Assembly (NCBI RefSeq): GCF_025290835.2
Contig: NZ_JAOCQD020000002.1
Location: 2,046,001 to 2,110,000, forward strand
Direction of reading: 5' to 3'
Length of the DNA stretch: 64,000 nucleotides
From: Aquabacterium sp. OR-4
GTDB lineage: Bacteria > Pseudomonadota > Gammaproteobacteria > Burkholderiales > Burkholderiaceae_C
In this document: piece by piece, positions 16,176-26,151 of the stretch
Position numbering within the stretch: the first letter of the stretch is position 1
How the letters are laid out: each line of letters opens with the position of its first letter
Position numbers and translations under genes: made by a program
The notes under the pieces: model-generated
What the model saw: only the letters and a program-made list of their open reading frames with translations
Databases searched by the model: none
Told to the model about the DNA's origin: nothing

Positions 16176-17324
16176 TCATTCTCCAGCCATCGCGCCGGCC
16201 GCGCGCAGTGCGGCGATCTCGTCGGCGCTGAAGCCGGCCTCGGCCAGCACCGCGCTGCTGTGCGCACCGGCGGCCACCGGCGGGCGCGGCGCCTCGGGCT
16301 GGCTGCGGCTGAAGCGCGGTGCCGGCGCCGGCTGCACCACGCCGGCCAGATTGATGAAGGCCTGGCGCGCCACCGCATGCGGGTGCTGCTGCGCCTGCTG
16401 CAGCGTGAGCACCGGCGCAAAGCACACATCGCTGCCCTCGAGCAGCGCGCTCCAGGCGTCGCGCGTCTTGGCGGCGATGGCGCTGGCGATGGCGGCGCGC
16501 AGCGCGGGCCAGCAGCGGCGGTCGTACTGGCGGGCGATGAAGGACGCATCCAGGCCGATGCGCTGCACCAGCTCGGCAAAGAACTTGGGCTCCAGCGCGC
16601 CGATGCTCACCCACTGGCCATCGGCGGTGGCGTAGGTGTCGTAGAAGGGCGCGCCGCCGTCCAGCAGGTTGGCGGCGCGCGCCTGCGTGTCCCACTGCCC
16701 GCCGGCGGCCAGGCCGTGGAAGATGCCCATCAGCGCCGAGGCGCCGTCGACCATCGCCGCATCCACCACCTGGCCACGGCCCGAGCGGCTGCGCTCGAAC
16801 AGCGCGGCCAGCAGGCCGAAGGCCAGCAGCATGCCGCCGCCGCCGTAGTCGCCCACCAGGTTCAGTGGCGGCACCGGCTTGTCGGCACCGCCGATGGCGT
16901 GCAGCGCCCCGCTGAGCGCGATGTAGTTCAGGTCGTGCCCGGCGGCCTGGGCCAGCGGGCCGGTCTGGCCGAAGCCGGTCATGCGGCCGAACACCAGGCC
17001 GGGGTGGCGCGCCAGGCAGACCTCGGGCCCCAGGCCCAGGCGCTCGGCCACGCCGGGGCGCCAGCCCTCGATCAGCACATCGGCGCGGTCGATCAGGCGC
17101 AGCGCGGCATCGCGGCCGGCGGCCTGCTTGACATCCAGCGCCACCGAGCGGCGGCTGCGGCCGGCCACGTCGAAGCGCGTGGCCATGGGCACGCCCAGGC
17201 CGCTGGGCTCGGTGCGGTCGACGCGCAGCACCTCGGCGCCCAGATCGGCCAGCAACATGGCGCACATCGGGCCGGGGCCGATGCTGGCCAGCTCGATCAC
17301 CCGCAAACCCGCCAGCGGTCCCAT
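16176..17324 (-). CDS. Alpha-methylacyl-CoA racemase (CaiB/BaiF class III CoA-transferase family)
   Basis: A 382-residue enzyme. The start '[20 protein letters not shown]' and the block '[18 protein letters not shown]' match alpha-methylacyl-CoA racemase. The two catalytic positions known from the mycobacterial enzyme correspond to His130 and Asp159 (in '[11 protein letters not shown]'). The reaction interconverts 2R- and 2S-methylacyl-CoA, needed to degrade methyl-branched fatty acids and sterol side chains. A strong ribosome site (GAGGAGA) lies 9 nt before the ATG. It is the first gene of a three-gene operon with overlapping stops and starts. A CoA-transferase role cannot be fully excluded. 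Confidence 0.9.
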   Translation of the reverse strand: MGPLAGLRVIELASIGPGPMCAMLLADLGAEVLRVDRTEPSGLGVPMATRFDVAGRSRRSVALDVKQAAGRDAALRLIDRADVLIEGWRPGVAERLGLGPEVCLARHPGLVFGRMTGFGQTGPLAQAAGHDLNYIALSGALHAIGGADKPVPPLNLVGDYGGGGMLLAFGLLAALFERSRSGRGQVVDAAMVDGASALMGIFHGLAAGGQWDTQARAANLLDGGAPFYDTYATADGQWVSIGALEPKFFAELVQRIGLDASFIARQYDRRCWPALRAAIASAIAAKTRDAWSALLEGSDVCFAPVLTLQQAQQHPHAVARQAFINLAGVVQPAPAPRFSRSQPEAPRPPVAAGAHSSAVLAEAGFSADEIAALRAAGAMAGE

Positions 17325-17435
17325 CGTGGTGTGTCTCCTCGTTGTGCGTGCCGGCCGCGCCCGCCGCCAGCCGTGCGGGCCAGTGTGCCGCAGCGGGTGG
17401 GCGGGCACTGTCCGCCGCGGGACGGCGGCCCGCGC

Positions 17436-18857
17436 TCAGGGCGTGGGCGCCGCCGCGCTGCCGGGCTGGGCCTGGGCCTGGGCCTTCAGCCAGGCCAGCT
17501 TGCCGGCATAGCGGGCCTGCTCGGGCGCGGGCAGCTGGCCACGCTCGGCCAGCAGCAGCGCCTGCTGCAGCGCCTGCTCGGCCAGCCGCGTCTGGCCCTG
17601 GCGCCAGCGCACCTGGGCCAGCCACCACTGCAGCTCGGGCGTGGCACCGCTGCGTGCGATCTCCTGCTCGAACAGCAGGCGCGCGTCGTCCAGCTGGCCG
17701 CGGCGCAGCGCCAGCATGCCGCGGTCGCGGTCGGCGCCGGGCACCCAGGCGTCCAGCGCGTCGCGGCGCGCGCGCAGGGCCGCGGCCTCGGCCAGCCGGC
17801 CCTGGCCGCTGCGCAGCATGGCCAGGTTGCCCAGCACGCTGGCATCGTCGGGCCGCTGCGCCAGCAAGGCCTCGAACACCTGCCCGGCCAGCGCCTCGAA
17901 GCCGGCGCGCTGGTAGACCACGCCCAGCGTGTTGTGCGCGGCCTCGAAGCCGGGATCGAGCCGCAGCGCCTCGCGCACCAGCCAGAAGGCCTCGGCCAGC
18001 GCGCCGGATGCCGGCGTGGCCGCGGCCGGACCCGGCCAGGCGGCGGCCGCGGCCGGCCCGCCGGCCCCGTCTGGCCCCGCCGGCCGGCTGCCACCCGCGG
18101 CGGCCGACAGCGTGGCCAGCTGCTCGGCGGCGCGGTTGTTGAAGAACATCGCCAGCACCCGCGCCTGGCTGATCGGGCGCAGGCGCATGCCGCGCAGCTG
18201 CTCGGGCGGCATGAAGTCGACCGTCACCGCCTCGCCGTCGCTGCTGCTGTACCAGCCGTCGCGGCGCTCGCGCGGCGACAGCGTCAGGTTGACATGGCCG
18301 CTGCGCAGCACCAGATCGCCCTCGCGCCGCCACTGGGCCTCGACCAGGGCCTCGTTGAAGCGCACCTCCAGCCCCAGCTGCTGCGCCAGCGTGGCGGCCA
18401 TCAGCACCAGCGACAGGCAGTTGCCGGCGCGCTCGTCAAAGGCCTCGGCGGCGGTGCGGGTGCGCTCGGTGTCGTATTCGAGCCGCAACGCGCCGCGCGC
18501 AAACATCGCCTGCGACAGCTCGGCCACCGTGCCGCGCCGGCCCACCCGGCGCGCCGCGAACTCGTGGTCGAGGTAGCTGCGCATGGCCGGCGACAGGCCC
18601 ATCACCGCGGCCGCATCGGGCGCCTGCGCGGGGCCGGCGAACCGGGCCTCGGCCAGGGGCGGGGCCTGCAGCGCCTGCGGCACGGCGGCACAGCCGCCCA
18701 AGGCCAGCACCAGCACCGGCACGGGCACCAGCGCCAACACCTGCACCAGCCCGTGCGACAGCCGGCTCAGGCACAGCCACAGCCACCGTCCGGGCCATGA
18801 CGCCCATGGCCGCGGCGTGGGCCAGCCGGAACCTGCAGACGCAATGCGGGGCGACAT
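17436..18857 (-). CDS. TPR lipoprotein with transglutaminase-like N-terminal domain
   Basis: A 473-residue exported protein. A hydrophobic segment ends in the lipobox 'LALGGC' with Cys56 as the likely lipidation site. The preceding 55 residues are unusually long, so a shorter start may be real, although AAGGAG sits correctly before the ATG at 18857. Residues about 90-230 contain 'ERAGNCLSLVLMAATLAQQL', the look of a transglutaminase-like (papain-fold) domain with its Cys. The second half is TPR-like ('AHNTLGVVYQRAGFEALAG', 'SVLGNLAMLRSGQGRLAEAA'). A Gly/Pro/Ala linker separates the halves. It may be an outer-membrane-associated assembly or scaffold protein; its substrate is unknown. Confidence 0.75.
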   Translation of the reverse strand: MSPRIASAGSGWPTPRPWASWPGRWLWLCLSRLSHGLVQVLALVPVPVLVLALGGCAAVPQALQAPPLAEARFAGPAQAPDAAAVMGLSPAMRSYLDHEFAARRVGRRGTVAELSQAMFARGALRLEYDTERTRTAAEAFDERAGNCLSLVLMAATLAQQLGLEVRFNEALVEAQWRREGDLVLRSGHVNLTLSPRERRDGWYSSSDGEAVTVDFMPPEQLRGMRLRPISQARVLAMFFNNRAAEQLATLSAAAGGSRPAGPDGAGGPAAAAAWPGPAAATPASGALAEAFWLVREALRLDPGFEAAHNTLGVVYQRAGFEALAGQVFEALLAQRPDDASVLGNLAMLRSGQGRLAEAAALRARRDALDAWVPGADRDRGMLALRRGQLDDARLLFEQEIARSGATPELQWWLAQVRWRQGQTRLAEQALQQALLLAERGQLPAPEQARYAGKLAWLKAQAQAQPGSAAAPTP

Positions 18858-19200
18858 GAGCGTTCTCCTTGTGCGGGCGCAGCCCGACGGCTACATCGAC
18901 CCGCGGCGGCGGATTGAGGCGGCCAATTGCAGCGGCGGATCGCAGCGGCGGATCGCAGCCGCGAACCACGAACCGCAGAACACAGACCACAGACCACAGA
19001 CCACCCACCGCTGCGGCCGATCACCGCCACAGATTAGGCCCGCGGCGCGCGGCCGCCAAGCCCGTATCGGCCCAGCCCGGCCGGGCCCTGCCAGCGCGCG
19101 GCATCGCGGTGCGCCCCGGTGCGGCAGCCACACTGCCCTGGGTCAATTGGAAACATAATGCGAGCTATTCGCATTTGCATTAGCAGCAGAGAAATACGAG
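18858..19200. other. Gene-free stretch between divergent genes, with short direct repeats
   Basis: This 343-bp region separates the TPR lipoprotein (minus) and the TonB receptor (plus). It holds two copies of a 13-mer (gcagcggcggatc, 18929-18954), three copies of the 7-mer cacagac (18981-19001), a GC-rich stretch, and at the right end a less GC-rich promoter zone with a Fur-type palindrome. I see no gene in it. Confidence 0.8.
19157..19175 (+). promoter_or_regulatory. Fur-box-like operator of the TonB receptor gene
   Basis: A perfect 19-bp inverted repeat, AATGCGA-gctat-TCGCATT, ends 25 nt before the receptor ATG in one of the few AT-rich patches. Betaproteobacterial Fur sites typically read AATGCGAATnATTCGCATT, so the fit is strong. 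It predicts iron repression of the downstream receptor and PepSY genes. Confidence 0.75.
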
Positions 19201-21432
19201 ATGCCCTTCCTCGCGCCCTCCTCCCGCCGCCGATCGACAGCCGGCCTGCCCCTGGCCCCGCGTGGCGACGCCGGCATGCCCGCGCCATCGGCCACCCACC
19301 TGGCGGCACGGCTGGCCATCGCCCTGGCCGCCGCCTCGGCCCTGCCGGTCACCCAGGCTCAGGCTCAGGCTCAGGAGCCAGCCCAGACGCCCTCGCCTGA
19401 CGCCGCCGATGCGCAGGTGGTGGTCACCGCCACACGCAGCAGCAAGGCCCTGGCGCAGATTCCGGGCGCGGTGAGCGTCATCACCCGCCGCGACATCGAG
19501 GCCCAGGGCCTGGTCAGTGAAGACCCCGGTGCGCTGCTCTCGCTGCAGGTGCCGGGCTATGCACCGTCCACGCAGAAGCTGTCGAACTTTGGCGAGGGCT
19601 TGCGCGGCCGCACCGCACTGCTGCTGCTGGACGGCATTCCGCAGACCAACCCGCTGCGCTTCGGCGGGCGCGAGGGCTACTTTGCCGATGCGATGGTGGT
19701 CTCACGCATCGAGGTGGTCAGCGGTGCCTCGGCCATGCAGGGCATGGGCGCCACCGGCGGCATCCTCAACACCATCACCCGGCGTGCCGAGCAGGTGGGC
19801 ACGCACCACACGGTGGCGCTGAAGTACGGCAGCCAGGGCCATGCCGACAGCCACAGCTGGAAGCTGGGCTACCTGCTCGAGCACCGCGGCGAGGGCGCCG
19901 ACGCCGTCGATGTGCTGGCCTACCTGGGCGCCCGCAGCCAGGACGTGGGCGTGGACGGCCAGGGGCGGCGCCTGGCGGTGGAATCGCTGCACGAGGCGGC
20001 CGATGCCTTCGTGAAGATCGGCCGTGACTTCGGCGAGCAGCGCCTGCAGCTGATGGTCAACCGCTTCGAGAGCCGCGGCTTCGACAACTGGGTCAACGTG
20101 CCGGGCAGCCGGGCCACCGGCGTGCCCACCAGCTCGCAGGCCGCGCCGATGGCCTGGGATGTGCCGCGCAACCGCGTGCAGTCGGCCAGCCTGGACTGGA
20201 CGCACGCCAGCCTGGGCGGCGGCGCCGCCAGCGTGCAGCTGTTCTGGCAGGACTTCGCGGCGCGCTACACCGGTGGCGTGATCTCCACCTTCCAGGACAC
20301 CCGCCTGGCGCCCAGCGGCACGCTGGTCGACCAGAGCGAGGTGCTGGCCGAGAAGCAGGGCCTGCGCAGCAGCTGGGTGCGGCCCAACCTGCTGCTGCAG
20401 GGCCTGGAGCTGACCCTCGGCCTCGACCTGCTGCGCGACACCTCGTCGCAGCGCCTGACCCAGACCGGCCGCATGTGGGTGCCGCCGCTCAACTTCAGCA
20501 GCACGGCCCCGTTCACCCAGCTCGAGTACACCCAGGGCCCGCTGACCCTGCGCGGCGGCCTGCGCGACGAGCGCAGCCGCCTGCAGGTGGACGACTACAG
20601 CACGCTGGCCTTCTACGGCAGCCGCGCGGTGGCCGGCGGCACGCGCCGCGCGCACGAGCTGGTCAAGAGCCTGGGCGGGGTGTGGCGTTTCGGGCAGAGC
20701 GGCTGGTCGAGCTTTGTCTCCTACAACGAGGGCTTCGGCCCGCCCGACGCCGGCCTGATCCTGCGCGCGGTGCGCACCGCCGGGCAATCGGTGAACAAGC
20801 TGGTCGACCTGCAGCCGGTGGTCACCGAGAACCGCGAGCTGGGCCTGGCCTGGCGCGGCAATACGGCCCAGGTGACGGCCTCGGTGTACGAGTCGAGCTC
20901 CGATCTGGGCAGCCAGATCGTCGTCACCAACAGCATCGGCACGGTGCAGCGCGTGCCCATCGTCGTGAAGGGTTTCGAGCTGGCCGCCCAGTGGCAGCCG
21001 ACGACGGCCTTGCGCCTGGATGCCACCTATGCCCGCACCCGTGGCCGCACGGCCGCCGGCGCCGACCTGCCGCTGACGCTGGATCTGGGCGCGCGCTCGC
21101 AGAGCCCTGACAAGCTGGTGCTGGGCGCCGGCTGGCAGTTCGCCCCCGGCTGGCACGCCCAGGCCAGCGCGGCGCGCTGGTTCCCGCGCGACGCCAACGT
21201 GGGCCGGTACTCGGGCACCACGCTGCTCGATGAGCACTTTGCCGGCTACACCGTGGCCGATCTGTCGCTGCGCTGGCAATCGCCCTGGGGCGACCTGGGC
21301 CTGGGCGTCGAGAACCTGTTCAACCGCCAGTTCATCACCTACTACAGCCAGTCGCACTACGCCGGTGCCGACGACGACTACTACGCCGGCCGCGGCCGCG
21401 CGCTCAACCTGAGCTGGCAGCGCCGCTTCTGA
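19201..21432 (+). CDS. TonB-dependent siderophore/iron receptor
   Basis: A 743-residue outer-membrane receptor. A signal peptide ends around 'VTQAQAQAQ' (about residue 58 from this ATG; an internal ATG at 19276 would give a more usual length). The TonB box region is 'DAQVVVTATRSS', followed by a plug domain with 'IPGAVSVITRRDIEAQG', 'LLLLDGIPQTNPLRFGGREG' and 'IEVVSGASAMQGMGATGGIL'. The C-terminal barrel ends in 'RALNLSWQRRF', with the expected terminal aromatic. The Fur palindrome upstream and the PepSY gene 11 nt downstream mark it as an iron-uptake receptor; which ferric siderophore it imports cannot be read. It looks complete. Confidence 0.92.
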   Translation: MPFLAPSSRRRSTAGLPLAPRGDAGMPAPSATHLAARLAIALAAASALPVTQAQAQAQEPAQTPSPDAADAQVVVTATRSSKALAQIPGAVSVITRRDIEAQGLVSEDPGALLSLQVPGYAPSTQKLSNFGEGLRGRTALLLLDGIPQTNPLRFGGREGYFADAMVVSRIEVVSGASAMQGMGATGGILNTITRRAEQVGTHHTVALKYGSQGHADSHSWKLGYLLEHRGEGADAVDVLAYLGARSQDVGVDGQGRRLAVESLHEAADAFVKIGRDFGEQRLQLMVNRFESRGFDNWVNVPGSRATGVPTSSQAAPMAWDVPRNRVQSASLDWTHASLGGGAASVQLFWQDFAARYTGGVISTFQDTRLAPSGTLVDQSEVLAEKQGLRSSWVRPNLLLQGLELTLGLDLLRDTSSQRLTQTGRMWVPPLNFSSTAPFTQLEYTQGPLTLRGGLRDERSRLQVDDYSTLAFYGSRAVAGGTRRAHELVKSLGGVWRFGQSGWSSFVSYNEGFGPPDAGLILRAVRTAGQSVNKLVDLQPVVTENRELGLAWRGNTAQVTASVYESSSDLGSQIVVTNSIGTVQRVPIVVKGFELAAQWQPTTALRLDATYARTRGRTAAGADLPLTLDLGARSQSPDKLVLGAGWQFAPGWHAQASAARWFPRDANVGRYSGTTLLDEHFAGYTVADLSLRWQSPWGDLGLGVENLFNRQFITYYSQSHYAGADDDYYAGRGRALNLSWQRRF

Positions 21433-21443
21433 CGGCCGCGGGC

Positions 21444-22715
21444 ATGACCATGCGCAAGACACTGGCCTGGCTGCACCGCTGGAGCGCCCTGCTGGCGGGC
21501 CTGGTGCTGGCCCTGCTGGGCCTCAGCGGCAGCCTGATGGTGTGGCAGGCCGAGATCGATGCAGCCCTGAACCCGGCCTGGTTCGCCGCGCAGCCGGCAC
21601 GCTGCTCAGCGTTGCCGGCAGCGCCGGCAGCGCCGGCCGCCCCGGTGGCCAGGGTGCTGGCGGTATTGAAGCAGGCCGCCCCCGCGGCGCGGCCGGCCAT
21701 CGTGGTGGCACCGCAGCAGGCCGGCGCGGCGCACCAGGTGTGGGAGCGGCGCGATGCCGCCAGCGGCCTGCGCCGCGAGCACTTCATCGACGCGCAGTGC
21801 GGCCTGTACCTGGGCCAGCGGCTGCGCGGCGCGGTGCGGCTCGACCGCGCCCATGCCGTGCCGCTGCTCTACGAGCTGCACAGCCGCCTGCTCGCCGGCG
21901 ACGAGGGCCATCTGGTGGTGGGCGCCACCGGCCTGGTGCTGGCCGGCCTGACCCTCAGCGGCCTGTGGCTGGCCTGGCCGCGCCAGCACAGCCGCGCCGC
22001 CTGGTGGCGGGCGCTGACGGTCAAGGCCGGCAGCGCGCCGGCGCGCTGGTGGTACGACCTGCACCGCGCCTCGGGCCTGTGGCTGGCGCCGCTGGCCCTG
22101 CTGCTGTCCTTGACCGGCGCCGCGCTGGTGTTCGACGACAGCACCCGCGCCATGGTCTCGGCCGTGCTGCCCAGCCAGTGGTTGCCGCGCATGGCCGCGG
22201 CCATGACGCCGGCCACCCCGGCCACACCGGCCACCCCGGCCACCCCGGCCGCCGGCCCGCTGCTGGCGCCCGATGCGCTGCTGGCGGTGGCCACGGCGCA
22301 CTTTCCGCAAGCGGCCTGGTCGCGCCTGAGCCTGCCCACGCGCCAGCAGCCGGTGGCCGAGGTGCGCCTGCTGCAGCCGGGCGAGCCCCGGGCAGACACC
22401 GGCAGCACCCGGGTGCGCATCGATGGCCAGGGCCGCATCGCCGCGGTGCACGACCCGCTGCGCGGGCCGGCCGGCAACACCGTGGTCGACTGGCTGTTTC
22501 CGCTGCACAGCGGTGAAGCCCTGGGCCTGCTGGCGCGGCTGCTGTGGAGCCTGTTCGGCCTGCTGCCCGCCCTGCTGCTGGGCAGCGGCCTGTGGCTGTG
22601 GTGGCGACGCACCCGCGCCCACACCCGCACCCTCACCCGCACACACACCGGCGCTCGGCGCGCCGCGGTGCCGGCCGCCGCGCAAGCGCCGCGCCGCGAT
22701 CAGGCGCCGGGCTGA
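21444..22715 (+). CDS. PepSY-associated TM protein (putative periplasmic siderophore/iron reductase)
   Basis: A 423-residue inner-membrane protein with the PepSY_TM layout: helix 1 'WSALLAGLVLALLGLSGSLM', a periplasmic loop, helix 2 'VVGATGLVLAGLTLSGLWL', helix 3 'LWLAPLALLLSLTGAALVF' after 'WWYDLHRASGLW', and a last helix near residues 365-390. Conserved His residues at helix ends may bind haem. Such proteins sit beside TonB siderophore receptors and are thought to reduce ferric siderophores. It follows the receptor by 11 nt, so shares the Fur site. Oddities are a 9-nt tandem repeat (22209-22250) encoding Thr-Pro-Ala units in the second periplasmic loop and a Thr/His-rich tail. Confidence 0.85.
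   Translation: MTMRKTLAWLHRWSALLAGLVLALLGLSGSLMVWQAEIDAALNPAWFAAQPARCSALPAAPAAPAAPVARVLAVLKQAAPAARPAIVVAPQQAGAAHQVWERRDAASGLRREHFIDAQCGLYLGQRLRGAVRLDRAHAVPLLYELHSRLLAGDEGHLVVGATGLVLAGLTLSGLWLAWPRQHSRAAWWRALTVKAGSAPARWWYDLHRASGLWLAPLALLLSLTGAALVFDDSTRAMVSAVLPSQWLPRMAAAMTPATPATPATPATPAAGPLLAPDALLAVATAHFPQAAWSRLSLPTRQQPVAEVRLLQPGEPRADTGSTRVRIDGQGRIAAVHDPLRGPAGNTVVDWLFPLHSGEALGLLARLLWSLFGLLPALLLGSGLWLWWRRTRAHTRTLTRTHTGARRAAVPAAAQAPRRDQAPG
22209..22250 (+). repeat. 9-nt tandem repeat encoding Pro-Ala-Thr
   Basis: About four and a half copies of ccggccacc (one copy has a single change) lie in the periplasmic loop of the PepSY protein. The frame is kept, so unit gain or loss would only change loop length. 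Confidence 0.8.
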
Positions 22716-22725
22716 CCCACGCCGC

Positions 22726-23409
22726 TCAGCCGGCCAGGCGCGCGCGCATCGCGTCGATCACGGCGCGGTAGTCGGGCTGGCCGAAGATCGCGCTGCCGGC
22801 CACGAAGGTGTCGGCGCCGGCGTCGGCCACCTGGCGGATGTTGTCGACCTTGATGCCGCCGTCCACCTCGAGCCGGATGTCGCGGCCCGAGGCCTCGATC
22901 AGGCGGCGGATCTGCTCGATCTTCTTCAGCGCCGAGGGGATGAAGCTCTGGCCGCCGAAGCCGGGGTTCACGCTCATCACCAGCACCAGGTCGAGCTGCT
23001 CGAGCGTCCACTCCAGCACGTCGATCGGCAGCGCCGGGTTGAACACCAGGCCGGCCTGGCAGCCCGCGGCCTTGATCAGCTGCACCGTGCGGTCGACATG
23101 GGTGCTGGCGTCGGGGTGAAAGCTGATCAGGTTGGCGCCGGCCTTGGCAAAGGCCTGGGCCAGCGCATCCACCGGCTGCACCATCAGGTGCACGTCGATC
23201 GGCACCGGCGTGCCGTCGGGCCGCACCGCATGCCTGCGCAGCGCCTCGCACACCATCGGGCCGAAGGTGAGGTTGGGCACGTAGTGGTTGTCCATCACGT
23301 CGAAATGGATCCAGTCGGCGCCGTCGGCGATGACCTGGCGCACTTCCTCGCCCAGGCGGGCAAAGTCGGCCGAGAGGATGCTGGGGGCGATGCGGTAGGT
23401 GCGGCTCAT
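22726..23409 (-). CDS. rpe: Ribulose-phosphate 3-epimerase
   Basis: A 227-residue TIM-barrel enzyme that interconverts ribulose 5-phosphate and xylulose 5-phosphate in the pentose phosphate and Calvin pathways. All family landmarks are present: '[17 protein letters not shown]', the metal site '[17 protein letters not shown]', 'DVHLMV', 'ISFHPDAS', '[15 protein letters not shown]' and 'EVDGGI'. Length is normal. It is divergent from apaG with an 81-90 nt spacer that holds an inverted TGAGGG/CCCTCA pair. The rpe-apaG-gcr order is common in Burkholderiales. No phosphoglycolate phosphatase gene follows. Confidence 0.97.
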   Translation of the reverse strand: MSRTYRIAPSILSADFARLGEEVRQVIADGADWIHFDVMDNHYVPNLTFGPMVCEALRRHAVRPDGTPVPIDVHLMVQPVDALAQAFAKAGANLISFHPDASTHVDRTVQLIKAAGCQAGLVFNPALPIDVLEWTLEQLDLVLVMSVNPGFGGQSFIPSALKKIEQIRRLIEASGRDIRLEVDGGIKVDNIRQVADAGADTFVAGSAIFGQPDYRAVIDAMRARLAG

Positions 23410-23499
23410 GGGGTTGGCGTGCAAGGGAACTTGAGGGCGCCCGGGGAGATCCCTCAGCGCAACCGGCACGATTTTCGCAGCCTTCCTAGAATGCGCCCT

Positions 23500-23874
23500 A
23501 TGGCCCGCCCTCAATTCACCAGCACCGTCGCGGTTCGTCCGCTGCCCGAGCAGACCGAGCCCTCCGAGGAGCGCTGGGGCTTTGCCTACACCATCACCAT
23601 CGCCAACACCGGCGATGTGCCGGCGCAGCTGATCGCCCGGCACTGGGTGATCACCGACCACCGCGGCCAAACGCAAGAAGTACGCGGCCTGGGCGTGGTG
23701 GGCCACCAGCCGCTGCTGCAGCCCGGTGAGCAGTTCGAGTACACCAGCTGGGCGCAGATCGCCACGCCGCAGGGCTCGATGCGCGGCGCCTTCATCGGCA
23801 TCACCGAAGACGCGCAGTGGTTCGAGTCGACGGTGCCCGAGTTCATGCTGGCCGACGCGGCCATGCTGCATTGA
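23500..23874 (+). CDS. apaG: ApaG protein (Co2+/Mg2+ efflux-associated)
   Basis: A 124-residue protein matching the usual ApaG length from the ATG at 23500 (an ATG three codons earlier, at 23491, is possible). The fibronectin-like fold is seen in '[19 protein letters not shown]', '[20 protein letters not shown]', '[19 protein letters not shown]' and 'GSMRGAF'. Mutants in enterobacteria show cobalt/magnesium phenotypes, and the domain also occurs in F-box proteins; the molecular role is unsettled. The stop overlaps a candidate TTG start of the next gene. Confidence 0.95.
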   Translation: MARPQFTSTVAVRPLPEQTEPSEERWGFAYTITIANTGDVPAQLIARHWVITDHRGQTQEVRGLGVVGHQPLLQPGEQFEYTSWAQIATPQGSMRGAFIGITEDAQWFESTVPEFMLADAAMLH

Positions 23875-25928
23875 CAGCTGCCGCCTGGGATCTCACCGCC
23901 CTGGTCAATGCCGCCGACCCCGGCGCGGCGCGGCCCGAGCGGCACCTGTGGCTGATCCGCCTGACCGAATGGCTGCGCCACGGCCGCGATGAGCGCGGCG
24001 CCGATGGCGACGCCACGCCGCGGCCGGTGCTGCGGCTCAAGCACCTGCTCAACATGCTCGAGCGCAACGCCGGGCCGCGCGAGCGCGTGCTGGCGCTGCT
24101 GGGCCGGCTGTGGCGCGAGAGCGATGTGGCCAGCCTGTTTGCCGACTTCGGCTTCACCGCGCGGCGCGACCTGGGCGGCGAGGTGGCCGAGCGCCTGCGC
24201 CTGCGCCTGCTGCCGGGCACGCCCGACACCGACGACCTGGCGGCGCTGTTTGCGCTGCTGTTTCCGCACCCCGACGACGCGCGCTGGCTGGCCGCCATCG
24301 ACGCCGCCACGCTGGCCCGGCTGGCGGCGCTGTTCTCGGCCGCCCGCGCCGACGCCGCGGGCAACAGCCCGGCCGAGCGCCCGCCCGAGGCCACGGCCGC
24401 CGCCGCCGCGGCCGACTGGCGCGCCCCGCTGCTGCAGGCCATCACCTGGCTGGTGAGCAGCATCCGCGCCGCGGCCTTTGCACCGGCGCTGCGCCAGCGC
24501 GTGGCGCCGGCCCTGGTGGCCGACCGGCCGTTCGAGCAGCTGGTGCGCTGCGCCGAAGACCTCGACGAGGCCCTGGCCGCCGGCCGCGCCGATGCCGTGG
24601 CCCAGCAGGCCAACTACCTGCGCGCCCTGCTGCAGCGCTGCCGCAGCGCCGCCGACAGCGTGCACGAGCACCTCGAGGCGCATGGCATCTCGGTGAACAT
24701 CCTGTTCGAGCTGGACCAGCTGCGCGAGCGCACGCTGCGCCTGGAGGCCCTGCTCGACGTGCTGCTGGCGCCCGCCCCGGCGCCCGCGCTGCAGCGCCTG
24801 CTGGTCGATCTGGTGACGCTGGCGCAGCAGCGGCGCAGCCTGCGCGCGCTGCTGGGCCGGCAGTACTCGCTGCTGGCGCGCAAGGTGGCCGAGCGCCACG
24901 CCGAGACCGGCGAGCACTACATCACCCGCACCGCGGCCGAGTACCGCGCCATGCTGCGCGCCGCGCTGGGCGGCGGCGCGGTCATCGCCGGCACCACCTT
25001 TGCCAAGTTCGCGCTGCTGGCGCTGGGCCTGGCGCCGTTCTGGGGCGGCGTGGCCGCCGGCCTCAACTACGCCGTCAGCTTCGTCATCGTGCACCTGCTG
25101 CACTGGACGGTGGCCACCAAGCAGCCGGCCATGACCGCGCCGACCATGGCCGACAAGCTGGCCGCGGTGAAGGGCGATGGCCAGGATGCGGCGGCCATCG
25201 AATCCTTCGTCGACGAGGTCACGCACCTGGTGCGCTCGCAGATCGCCGGCATTGCCGGCAACCTGGCCGCCGTGACCCCGCTGGTGCTGCTGGCCCAGTG
25301 GCTGGCCTGGCAGGCCTTTGGCGCACCGCTGGTGGGCGCCAAGGATGCGCAGTACGTGCTGCACTCGATCACCCTGCTGGGCCCCACCGCGCTGTATGCC
25401 GCCTTCACCGGCGTGCTGCTGTTCGGCAGCAGCCTGGCCGCCGGCTGGGTGGAGAACTGGTTCGTCTACCACCGCCTCGACAGCGCGCTGGCCTGGCACC
25501 CGGCCATGGTGGCGCGCCTGGGTGGCCCGCGCGCCGCACGCTGGGCCGGCTGGTGGCGCGCCAACATCTCGGGCATGGCGGCCAATGTGTCGCTGGGCCT
25601 GATGCTGGGCGTGGTGCCGGTGGTGCTGGCCTTTGTGGGCCTGCCCATCGAGGTGCGGCACGTCACGCTGTCCACCGGCCAGCTGGCCGCGGCGGCCAGC
25701 ACGCTGGGCTGGGCCACGCTGCAGCAGCCGGCGTTCTGGTGGTGCGTGGCCGGCCTGGCGGCAACCGGCGTGCTGAACCTGGGCGTCAGCTTCGCGCTGG
25801 CGCTGGCGGTGGCGCTGCGCTCGCGCGGCATCGGCGGGCTTGACCGCCGGCGCATCGTCGGCGCCATCCTGCGCCGGCTGCGGCAGGCGCCGCGCAGCTT
25901 CGTGCTGCCGGCCCGCACCGCGGGCTGA
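23871..25928 (+). CDS. 'Site-specific recombinase' Gcr-family membrane protein
   Basis: About 685 residues. It belongs to the COG4389 group annotated as site-specific recombinase, although the sequence has no integrase or resolvase motif and looks like a membrane protein: a long helical soluble N-terminal half, then hydrophobic segments at '[20 protein letters not shown]', '[20 protein letters not shown]', '[20 protein letters not shown]', '[20 protein letters not shown]' and others toward the C-terminus. The real role is unknown. The homologous region starts at '[12 protein letters not shown]'; the nearest start is TTG at 23871, overlapping the apaG stop, while GTG at 23817 would overlap apaG by 58 nt. 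Start confidence is low. Confidence 0.8.
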   Translation: MTAAAWDLTALVNAADPGAARPERHLWLIRLTEWLRHGRDERGADGDATPRPVLRLKHLLNMLERNAGPRERVLALLGRLWRESDVASLFADFGFTARRDLGGEVAERLRLRLLPGTPDTDDLAALFALLFPHPDDARWLAAIDAATLARLAALFSAARADAAGNSPAERPPEATAAAAAADWRAPLLQAITWLVSSIRAAAFAPALRQRVAPALVADRPFEQLVRCAEDLDEALAAGRADAVAQQANYLRALLQRCRSAADSVHEHLEAHGISVNILFELDQLRERTLRLEALLDVLLAPAPAPALQRLLVDLVTLAQQRRSLRALLGRQYSLLARKVAERHAETGEHYITRTAAEYRAMLRAALGGGAVIAGTTFAKFALLALGLAPFWGGVAAGLNYAVSFVIVHLLHWTVATKQPAMTAPTMADKLAAVKGDGQDAAAIESFVDEVTHLVRSQIAGIAGNLAAVTPLVLLAQWLAWQAFGAPLVGAKDAQYVLHSITLLGPTALYAAFTGVLLFGSSLAAGWVENWFVYHRLDSALAWHPAMVARLGGPRAARWAGWWRANISGMAANVSLGLMLGVVPVVLAFVGLPIEVRHVTLSTGQLAAAASTLGWATLQQPAFWWCVAGLAATGVLNLGVSFALALAVALRSRGIGGLDRRRIVGAILRRLRQAPRSFVLPARTAG

Positions 25929-25940
25929 GCGCCGCAGGGC

Positions 25941-26022
25941 CCGGCGTCACAGACCGGCGTCACAGACCGGCATCACGCCCGGCGTCACGCCCGGCATCAC
26001 GCCCGGCATCACGCCCGGCGGC
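25941..26022 (+). repeat. 12-13 nt tandem repeat, about six units, intergenic
   Basis: Units of the form ccggcRtcacRgc/aga repeat six times directly after the gcr stop (two 13-nt, then four 12-nt units). There is no spacer diversity, so it is not a CRISPR. The rest of the gap to 26151 holds only a short less GC-rich region before the PEP-CTERM gene. Confidence 0.8.
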
Positions 26023-26151
26023 CCAGCGTGACCTGCCTCACGGCAGAAATCGCGCCTGCCGCGGCCGGCAGCGCGCGGGGGGCTGTTGCCGCGCGGCCGG
26101 GCTTCATAGAGTGCATCCATCGTTGTTGGACGTTGTTGGATCAAGCACACC

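Noticed and set aside
14476..18333. A 1285-codon minus-strand frame spanning the NUDIX-MBL, racemase and TPR genes
   Set aside because: Only the part below 16170 is real; the rest is the wrong frame across the racemase and TPR lipoprotein genes.
23871..25928. True recombinase or integrase activity of the 'gcr' gene
   Set aside because: The protein has no tyrosine or serine recombinase motif and several membrane helices, so the inherited name is probably misleading; no att sites or mobility genes surround it.
25941..26022. Tandem 12-13-mers as a CRISPR array
   Set aside because: Units are contiguous, too short and lack unique spacers; no cas gene is present.
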